Shown piece by piece: positions 54,801-64,000 of a DNA stretch of 64,000 bases; positions within the stretch are counted from its first letter, which is position 1, and each line of letters opens with the position of its first letter. The notes below the pieces were generated by a model that saw only the letters and a list, made by a program, of their open reading frames with translations, made no database searches and had not been told where the DNA came from. A program made the position numbers and the translations under genes. The stretch is from Pteria penguin (taxonomy: Eukaryota; Mollusca; Bivalvia; Pterioida; Pteriidae), in NCBI GenBank assembly GCA_035048485.1, contig CM068585.1:2473001-2537000 (forward strand), given 5' to 3'.

Positions 54801-57800
54801 GATCTTACAGAAAGGGATCATTATACTACATCCTTGGTTATATTGTTAGATGTTAAAGTACGTGTTCATAATACTACATCCTTGGTTATATTGTTACATG
54901 TTACAGTAAGGGATCATTATACTACATCCTTGGTTATATTGTTAGATGTTACAGTCCATGGTCATTATACTACATCCTTGGTTATATTGTTAGATGTTAC
55001 AGTAAGGGGTCATTATACTACATCCTTGGTTATATTGTTAGATGTTACAGTCCATGGTCATTATACTACATCCTTGGTTATATTGTTAGATGTTACAGTA
55101 GGGGATCATTATACTTCATCCTTGGTTATATTGTTAGATGTTACAGTCCATGGTCATTATACTACATCCTTGGTTATATTGTTAGATGTTACAGTAAGGG
55201 GTCATTATACTACATCCTTGGTTATATTGTTAGATGTTACAGTCCATGGTCATTATACTACATCCTTGGTTATATTGTTAGATGTTACAGTAGGGGATCA
55301 TTATACTTCATCCTTGGTTATATTGTTAGATGTTACAGTCCATGGTCATTATACTACATCCTTGGTTATATTGTTAGATGTTACAGTAAGGGGTCATTAT
55401 ACTACATCCTTGGTTATATTGTTAGATGTTACAGTACATGGTCATTATACTACATCCTTGGTTATATTGTTAGATGTTACAGTAAGGGATCATTATACTT
55501 CATCCTTGGTTATATTGTTAGATGTTAAAGTACGTGCTCATTATAATACATCCCTGGTTATATAGTTAGATGTTACAGTAAGGGGTCATTATACTACATC
55601 CTTGGTTATATTGTTAGATGTTACAGTAAGTGGCCCTTGGTTATATTGTTAGATGTTACAGTAAGTGGTCATTATACTTCATCTTTGGTTATATTTTTCG
55701 ATGTTACAGTAAGGGATCATTATACTACGTCTTTGGTTATATTGTTAGATGTTACAGTAAGTGGTCATTATACTTCATCCTTGGTTATATTGTTAGATGT
55801 TACAGTACATGGTCATTATACTACATCCTTCGTTATATTGTTAGATCTTACAGAAAGGGGTCATTATACTACATCCTTGGTTATATTGTTAAATGTTAAA
55901 GTACGTGCTGATTATAATACATCCCTGGTTATATTGTTAGATGTTACAGTAAGTGGTCATTATACTACATCCTTGGTTATATTGTTAGATGTTAAAGTAC
56001 GTGCTCATTATACTACATCCTTGGTTATAATGTTAAATGTTACAGTAAGGGATCATTATACTCCATCCTTGGTTATATTGTTAGATGTTACAGTACATGG
56101 TCATTATACTACATCCTTGGTTATATTGTTAGATCTTACAGAAAGGGGTCATTATACTACATCCTTGGTTATATTGTTAAATGTTAAAGTACGTGCTGAT
56201 TATAATACATCCCTGGTTATATTGTTAGATGTTACAGTAAGGGGTCATTATACTACATCCTTGGTTATATTGTTAGATGTTACAGTAAGTGGCCCTTGGT
56301 TATATTGTTAGATGTTACAGTAAGTGGTCATTATACTTCATCTTTGGTTATATTTTTCGATGTTACAGTAAGGGATCATTATACTACGTCTTTGGTTATA
56401 TTGTTAGATGTTACAGTAAGTGGTCATTATACTTCATCCTTGGTTATATTGTTAGATGTTACAGTACATGGTCATTATACTACATCCTTGGTTATATTGT
56501 TAGATCTTACAGAAAGGGGTCATTATACTACATCCTTGGTTATATTGTTAAATGTTAAAGTACGTGCTGATTATAATACATCCCTGGTTATATTGTTAGA
56601 TGTTACAGTAAGTGGTCATTATACTACATCCTTGGTTATATTGTTAGATGTTAAAGTACGTGCTCATTATACTACATCCTTGGTTATAATGTTAAATGTT
56701 ACAGTAAGGGATCATTATACTCCATCCTTGGTTATATTGTTAGATGTTACAGTACATGGTCATTATACTACATCCTTGGTTATATTGTTAGATCTTACAG
56801 AAAGGGGTCATTATACTACATCCTTGGTTATATTGTTAAATGTTAAAGTACGTGCTGATTATAATACATCCCTGGTTATATTGTTAGATGTTACAGTAAG
56901 GGGTCATTATACTACATCCTTGGTTATATTGTTAGATGTTAAAGTACGTGCTCATTATACTACATCCTTGGTTATAATGTTAAATGTTACAGTAAGGGAT
57001 CATTATACTCCATCCTTGGTTATATTGTTAGATGTTATAGTAAGGGATCATTATAGTACATCCTTGGTTATATTGTTAGATGTTACAGTAAGGAGTCATT
57101 ATACTACATCCTTGGTTATATTGTTAGATGTTACAGTAAGTGGTCATTATACTACATCCTTGGTTATATTGTTAGATGTTACAGTAAGGGGTCATTATAC
57201 TACATCCTTGGTTATATTGTTAGATGTTACAGTACATGGTCATTATACTACATCCTTGGTTATATTGTTAGATGTTACAGTAAGTGGTCATTATACTTCA
57301 TCCTTGGTTATATTGTTAGATGTTACAGTACATGGTCATTATACTACATCCTTGGTTATATTGTTAGATGTTACAGTAAGTGGTCATTATACTTCATTCT
57401 TGGTTATATTGTTAGATGTTACAGTACATGGTCATTATACTACATCCTTGGTTATATTGTTCGATGTTGCAGTAAGGGCTCATTATACTACATCCTAGGT
57501 TATATTGTTAGATGTTACAGTAAATGGTCATTATACTTCATCCTTGGTTATATTGTGAGATGTTACAGTAAGTGGTCATTATACTACATCCTTGGTTATA
57601 TTGTTCGATGTTGCAGTAAGGGCTCATTATACTACATCCTAGGTTATATTGTTAGATGTTACAGTAAATGGTCATTATACTTCATCCTTGGTTATATTGT
57701 TAGATGTTACAGTAAGGGGTCATTATACTACATCCTTGGTTATATTGTTAGATGTTACAGTAAGTGGTCATTATACTACATCCTTGGTTATATTGTTAGA

Positions 57801-60800
57801 TGTTAAAGTACATGTTTATTATACTACATCCTTGGTTATATTGTTAGATGTTACAGTAAGTGGTCATTATACTACATCCTTGGTTATATTGTTAGATGTT
57901 ACAGTACATGGTCATTATACTACATCCTTGGTTATATTGTTAGATGTTACAGCAAGAAGTTATTACATTAAGTGATCTCAGGAACGTAAGCCGGTGTGGC
58001 CTAGTGAATAAGGTGCGCGGCTCATGATCAAGAGGTCTGGGTTTTGACTCCCGCCTCGGGTGCAGCAGTATTGTGCCTATCGGATGAGACAGTAAAAACC
58101 GAGGTCCTGTGTCACAGTAGACGTGGCACGTAAAAAAGATCCCTCACTGCTTCAGGTGGGTCTGTTGCAAAGGTCTGAATTCGTATGCAGTGCATCTGTG
58201 AGGCAGATGCTGTCACTATATGTGTAAAATAATCGTGGAGTAAAGTAAAACAATATTCAATCAATCAAGCAATCAATCTTAGGAACGTATCCTGTGTTAT
58301 ATGGTAAATTGTTACATTAAAGGTCATCATGATATATGCTTGGTTTTCCTTGGATGTTAAAGTAAGTGGTCATATTAATATATCTTTTGTTATATTTTTA
58401 GCTGTTACAGTAAAGAGAGTAATCAAGGATTGCAATGGAGTTATTCCCAGGGTCCAGCCGACACCCCAATGATTGGATCTACTATAGGCCAACTCCTACA
58501 GGACCAAGCTGAGAAAATACCAGATAAAGAAGCTGTTGTCTTCCATACACAGAAGGAACGCAGAACCTTCTCTCAGCTACTGGATGAGGTTTACAGTTGC
58601 TTTGATATAATACTCTTGTGAACCTTCTCTCAGCTACTAGATGAGGTTTACAGTGGCTTTAATATAATATTCTGGTGAACCTTCTCTCAGCTGGTAGATG
58701 AGGTTTACAGTGGCTTTGATATAATACTCTTGTGAACCTTCTCTCAGCTACTTGATGAGGTTTACAGTGGCTTTAATATAATATTCTGGTGAACGTTCTC
58801 TCAGCTGGTAGATGAGGTTTACAGTGGCTTTAATATAATATTCTGGTGAACGTTCTCTCAGGTGGTAGATGAGGTTTACAGTGGCTTTGATATAATACTC
58901 TTGTGAACCTTCTCTCAGCTACTGGATGAGGTTTACAGTGGCTTTAATATAATATTCTGGTGAACCTTCTCTCAGTTAGTAGATGAGGTTTACAGTGGCT
59001 TTAATATAATATTCTGGTGAACCTTCTCTCAGCTACTAGATGAGGTTTACAGTGGCTTTGATATAATACTCTTGTGAACCTTCTCTCAGCTACTGGATGA
59101 GGTTTACAGTGGCTTTAATATAATACTCTTGTGAACCTTCTCTTAGCTACTGGATGAGGTTTACAGTGGCTTTAATATAATACTCTTGTGAACCTTCTCT
59201 CAGCTCCTAGATGAGGTTTACAGTGGCTTTAATATAATATTCTGGTGAACCTTCTCTCAGCTACTAGATGAGGTTTACAGTGGCTTTAATATAATACTCT
59301 TGTGAACCTTCTCTCAGCTACTAGATGAGGTTTACAGTGGCTTTAATACAATATTCTTGTGAACCTTCTCTCAGCTACTGGATGAGGTTTACAGTGGCTT
59401 TGATATAATATTCTGGTGAACCTTCTCTCAGCTACTGGATGAGGTTTACAGTGGCTTTAATATAATACTCTTGTGAACCTTCTCTCAGCTACTGGATGAG
59501 GTTTACAGTGGCTTTGATATAATATTCTGGTGAACCTTCTCCCAGCTACTAGATGAGGTTTACAGTGGCTTTGATATAATACTCTTGTGAACCTTCTCTC
59601 AGCTACTAGATGAGGTTTACAGTGGCTTTAATATAATATTCTGGTGAACCTTCTCTCAGCTACTGGATGAGGTTTACAGTGGCTTTAATATAATACTCTT
59701 GTGAACCTTCTCTCAGCTACTAGATGAGGTTTACAGTGGCTTTGATATAATACTCTTGTGAACCTTCTCTCAGCTACTAGATGAGGTTTACAGTGGCTTT
59801 AATATAATACTCTTGTGAACCTTCTCTCAGCTCCTAGATGAGGTTTACAGTGGCTTTAATATAATATTCTGGTGAACCTTCTCTCAGCTGGTAGATGAGG
59901 TTTACAGTGGCTTTGATATAATATTCTGGTGAACCTTCTCTCAGCTACTGGATGAGGTTTACAGTGGCTTTAATATAATCCTCTTGTGAACCTTCTCTCA
60001 GCTACTTGATGAGGTTTACAGTGGCTTTAATATAATATTCTGGTGAACCTTCTCTCAGCTAGTAGATGAGGTTTACAGTGGCTTTGATATAATACTCTTG
60101 TGAACCTTCTCTCAGCTAGTAGATGAGGTTTACAGTGGCTTTAATATAATATTCTGGTGAACGTTCTCTCAGCTACTAGATGAGGTTTACAGTGGCTTTA
60201 ATATAATATTCTGGTGAACCTTCTCTCAGCTGGTAGATGAGGTTTACAGTGGCTTTAATATAATATTCTGGTGAACCTTCTCTCAGCTGGTAGATGAGGT
60301 TTACAGTGGCTTTGATATAATACTCTTGTGAAAAGCTTTGTACATAATGCTAGTCATTGCAGTTTATTTATTTACTTCATGATAATCATAATGAAGTTCT
60401 TCAAAGAAACATCTCAAAGTAAGCAGCTTATGTAGATAGTTCTTATACTATATGATAACAAAATAATGAATGTGGTACTCATATTAAAACATATACTGTA
60501 CTAAACCAATATATTAGAGAGGTTATGCCTCAACCTGTATTATTACACCTCATCAAGTGTTACAACCAGTGATGTTACACTTCAGCCAGAGATGTTACAC
60601 TTCAACTGTGTTACAACCAGTGATGTTACACTTCAACCAGAGATGTTACACTTCAATTGTGTTACAACCAGTGATGTTACACTTCAGCTAGAGATGTTAC
60701 ACTTCAACTGTATTACAATCACTGATGTTACACTTCAGCCAGTAGTGTTACACTTCAGCCTGTAATTTTACAAATCATCATGTGTTACAATCAATGATGT

Positions 60801-61510
60801 TACACTTCAGCCTGTGGTGTTATATTTTATCATGTAATATAACACATCATCATATGATGTTTCATTTCAGTAGGTGGTGTTGCACTTTAGTTTAGGGTGT
60901 TACATTTCATTCAGCTGTGAAATACTTCTGTTGTTGTTGTATCACTTTAATCAGTTGTATTATATTTCAATCAATGATCGTGTTGCACTATAACTTGGTA
61001 TTGCATTTCAAACCATTTTATTACACGTCATCATGTGATGTGACACTTTTATTGTGGTGTCACACTTAAATCTGTGGTGTCATGCTTCAACATGTTGTGT
61101 CACACTTCAGCCTGTGGTGTTACACTTTAGTAACTTGTGTTATACCTCAGACTTTTATGTTACACTAATGAACTTGTAATAATAGATGTCATTATTTGAT
61201 GTAATACCTTGATTGATTGTATTAGACTTCAATCAGTAGTATTGTATTTTAGTTTGAAGTGTTGCATATTAGCCTTTTAGAAAAGAATTACTAAATATAC
61301 GCATAGAAATACGGCTCTAGAAAAAAATGTTCAAGTTTTGTAGATTAAAAATTCCTCATTAAAATTTTTCTTCATGTTTAGTGTGACCAACTAGCGGCTG
61401 GTTTGATGGGTCTTGGTTTGAAGAAAGGAGACAGAGTTGGTATCTGGGGTCCTAACTCACTAGAGTGGATCTGGGCACAATATGCTACAGCCAGATTAGG
61501 CATCATACTG
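48815..61510 (+). CDS. ACSF2: ACSF2, mitochondrial medium-chain acyl-CoA synthetase (5' part)
   Basis: Coding exons 48815-48903, 58411-58588 and 61382-61510 join in phase (132 codons so far) and the gene continues beyond 64000. Exon 1 encodes a 29-residue Arg-rich, acid-free leader ([20 protein letters not shown] ...), as expected for mitochondrial import, and ends CG before GTGAGT. Exon 2 restores the codon and encodes the ACSF2 start ([30 protein letters not shown]). Exon 3 encodes the conserved [17 protein letters not shown]. The AMP-binding core lies outside. By family: ATP-dependent activation of fatty acids. Exon 2 is flanked on both sides by minisatellites derived from its own splice sites. 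The exon 1 assignment is an inference from leader type and phase. Confidence 0.87.
49500..51190. repeat. 66-67-bp minisatellite, ACSF2 intron 1
   Basis: About 25 variable copies of a unit including GGATGTCATGGAGATGTAAG, CATCCCCTGCTGA and CACACCTGCCATGAGTCAGT. Open frames through it are artefacts. Confidence 0.9.
51331..57960 (+). repeat. 48-bp minisatellite (about 137 copies) containing copies of the ACSF2 exon 2 acceptor
   Basis: Unit: GGTTATATTGTTAGATG, TTACAGTAAGTGG, TCATTATACTACATCCTT. The real acceptor of exon 2 reads GTTATATTTTTAGCTG then TTACAG/TAAAG, so each unit is a near-copy of the branch/acceptor region. A unit length of 48 bp keeps frames open, producing meaningless 16-residue repeat ORFs. 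Higher-order duplication is visible: blocks recur with a 1,426-bp offset (for example 52327 and 53753) and a 659-bp offset (55637 and 56296). Degenerate units continue past the SINE up to the exon. Confidence 0.92.
57989..58280 (+). repeat. tRNA-derived SINE inserted in the 48-bp array edge
   Basis: Head TGTGGCCTAGTGAATAAGG, body GAGACAGTAAAAACCGAGG and GATCCCTCACTGCTTCAGG, tail CAATCAATC. Flanked by AGGAACGTA on both sides (57980-57988 and 58281-58289), a target-site duplication. Confidence 0.9.
58564..60330 (+). repeat. 57-bp minisatellite (31 copies) containing the ACSF2 exon 2 donor
   Basis: Exactly 31 units of 57 bp. The first unit contains the last 25 bp of exon 2 (AACCTTCTCTCAGCTACTGG, ATGAG) and its donor GTTTAC; each later unit repeats CAGCTACTAGATGAG/GTTTAC. 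The remainder of each unit is TGGCTTTAATATAATA then TTCTGG or CTCTTG and TGA. That TGA is in frame with the exon, so only the first donor avoids a premature stop. Confidence 0.93.
60540..61270. repeat. Degenerate short tandem repeat, ACSF2 intron
   Basis: Irregular copies of GATGTTACACTTCA and GTGTTACAACCAGT, decaying to the right. Nothing coding. Confidence 0.7.
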
Positions 61511-61819
61511 GTAAGGACGGTCTAACTAGATTGGACAGAATTACTTATGATCTATAAATATCTATCATGGAAAAAATGACTAAAACAGCATTTGAAGGTC
61601 ATTTGACCTTAATCTGTCTGAGGAACAGAGTAATAAACTGAAGCCATCTGTGGGATAAATAAGATATAACAATTTAGGTAACAAATCAGATTACACATAA
61701 GATAACAGATCAGATAACATATTAGATAACAAATAAAATGACAAGTCAGATAACAAATTAGAAATCTATTATATAGTAATGTACAAAGGCAGGGAAATGC
61801 TAAAATCAAAGGTATATTA

Positions 61820-63965
61820 TACAGTAATACATGACTATACATTTAACATTCATTGATACATGACAATAAATATAACATTCAGTGATACATGACTATAGAT
61901 ATATTGTTAAGTGAAACATGACTATAGATGTAACATTCAGTGAAACATGACTATAAATATAACATTCAGTGATACATGACTATAGATATAATGTTCAGTG
62001 AAACATGACTATAGATGTAACATTCAGTGATACATGACTATAGATATAATGTTCAGTGAAACATGACTATAGATGTAACATTCAGTGATACATGAATATA
62101 CGCATAACATTCAGTGATACATGACTATAGATATAACATTCAGTGATACATGATTATAAATGTAACATTCAGTGATACGTGGCTATAGATATAACGTTCA
62201 GTGATACATGACTATAGATGTGACATCCAGTGAAACATGACTATATGTATAACATTCAGTGATACATGACTATATGTATAACATTCAGTGATACATGACT
62301 ATACATGATACATTCAGTGAAACATGACTCTAGATATAACTTTTAGTGAAACATGACTCTAGATATAACATTCAGTGATACATGACTATAGATATAACAT
62401 TCAGTGATACATGACAATAGATATAACATTCAATGATACATGACTATAGATATATCATTCAGTAATACAAGCCTATAGATGTAACATTCAGTGATACATG
62501 ACTATAGATGTAACATTCAGTGATACATGACTATAGATGTAACATTCAGTGATACATGACTATAGATATAACATTCAGTGATACATGACAATAGATATAT
62601 CATTCAGTAATACAAGCCTATAGATGTAACATTCAGTGATACATGACTATAGATGTAACACTCAGTGATACATGACTATAAATGTAACACTCAGTGATAC
62701 ATTACTATAGATATAACATTCAGTGATACATGACTATAGATATAACATTCAGTGATACATGACTATAGATATAACATTCAGTGATACATGATTATAAATG
62801 TAACATTCAGTGATACGTGGCTATAGATATAACATTCAGTGATACATGACTATAGATAGAACATTCAGTGATACATGACTATAGATAGAACATTCAGTGA
62901 TACATGACTATAGATAGAACATTCAGTGATACATTACTATAGATACAACTCTCAGTGATACATGACTATAGATATAGCATTCAGTGATACATGACTATAA
63001 ATGTAACATTAAGTGATACATAACTATATGTATAACATTCAGTGATACATGACTATACATGTAACATTCACTGATACATGGCTATACGTATAACATTCAC
63101 TGATACATGACTATACGGATCACATTCAATGATACATGGCTATACGTATAACATTCAGTGATACATTACTATACATGATACATTCAGTGATACGTGACTA
63201 TAGATGTAACACTCAGTGATACATGACTATAGATACAGCATTCAGTGATACATCACTATAGATGTAGCATTCAGTGATACATCACTATAGATGTAACATT
63301 CAGTGATACATAACTATACATATAACATTCAGTGATACATGACTATAGATATAACATTCAGTGATACATGACTATAAATGTAACATTAAGTGATACATGA
63401 CTATACGTATAACATTCAGTGATACATGACTATACATATAACATTCACTGATACATGACTATACATATAACATTCACGGATACATGACTATACATATAAC
63501 ATTCAGTGATACATTACTATACATGATACATTCAGTGATACATGACTATAGATGATACATTCAGTGATACATGACTATAGATGTAACACTCAGTGATACA
63601 TGACTGTAGATATAGCATTCAGTGATACATCACTATAGATGTAGCATTCAGTGATACATTACTATAGATGTAACATTCAGTGATACATAACTATATATAT
63701 AACATTCAGTGATACATGACTATAAATGTAACATTAAGTGATACATGACTATACGTATAACATTCAGTGATACATGACTATACATATAACATTCACTGAT
63801 ACATGACTATACATATAACATTCCAAATACATGACTATACGTATAACATTCAGTGATACATGACTTTAGATATAACATTCAGTGATACATGACTTTAGAT
63901 ATAACATTCACGGATACATGACTATAGGTATAACATTCAGTGATACATGACTTTAGATATAACTG
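61820..63965. repeat. 29-bp minisatellite, ACSF2 intron 3
   Basis: About 73 copies of a 29-bp unit (ACATTCAGTGATACATGAC then TATAGATATA), starting about 300 bp after exon 61382-61510 and running almost to the window edge. Confidence 0.92.
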
Positions 63966-64000
63966 TACATTGTGACTTATCATGATGGATCAGTTTATTA

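Noticed and set aside
51502..57975. Long open frames with 16-residue repeats (LLDVTV-GHYTTS type)
   Set aside because: They are created by a 48-bp tandem repeat whose length is a multiple of three; several frames are open at once and they lie inside an ACSF2 intron.

Overview
The window is metazoan nuclear DNA, AT-rich and full of minisatellites. Intron-rich animal genes and tRNA-derived SINEs suggest a marine invertebrate, probably a bivalve mollusc; the species cannot be read from the sequence. Two host genes lie head to head. On the minus strand is the 5' two-thirds of WDR19/IFT144, an intraflagellar-transport subunit (22 coding exons, 25621 down to 151, continuing past the left edge). On the plus strand is the start of ACSF2, a mitochondrial acyl-CoA synthetase (three coding exons, 48815 to 61510, continuing past the right edge).

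The intergenic space between their start codons is occupied by a complete 19,374-bp Polinton/Maverick, the virus-like self-synthesising DNA transposon, at 27707..47080. It has 794-bp terminal inverted repeats (TIRs) that matched wherever I compared them, a 5'-AG terminus and a 6-bp GTCAGC target duplication. The central block is on the minus strand: protein-primed PolB, Cys-rich zinc protein, packaging ATPase, three small basic or hydrophobic proteins, integrase with chromodomain, two-TM protein, penton-like minor capsid, basic core-like proteins, double-jelly-roll major capsid, adenain-type protease and an overlapping TM micro-ORF. A CCHC zinc-knuckle protein is divergent from PolB. Most genes are intact, but a 28-bp tandem duplication has shifted the frame of one basic protein.

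The most interesting signal is at the element ends. Four unrelated small genes (five counting both TIR copies) each finish in a 16-nt hairpin that closely matches the 3' stem-loop of replication-dependent histone mRNAs: 6-bp stem, 4-nt T-rich loop, A-rich 5' flank, ACC(C)A-type 3' flank and a GAAAAG purine element about 13 nt downstream. The same genes share a promoter element centred on ACGTCCGC. The central genes instead have AATAAA signals, and two of their promoter regions carry clusters of TGACCTTGA-type motifs. The element therefore seems to have two regulatory classes, one of which appears to borrow the host's S-phase, poly(A)-independent mRNA 3'-end pathway.

A second unexpected pattern is in the host introns. 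At least four minisatellites abut an exon and are built from that exon's own splice-junction sequence. ACSF2 exon 2 sits between about 137 near-copies of its acceptor and 30 extra copies of its donor. The remaining sequence is other tandem arrays, foldback elements, SINEs and plain intronic DNA.
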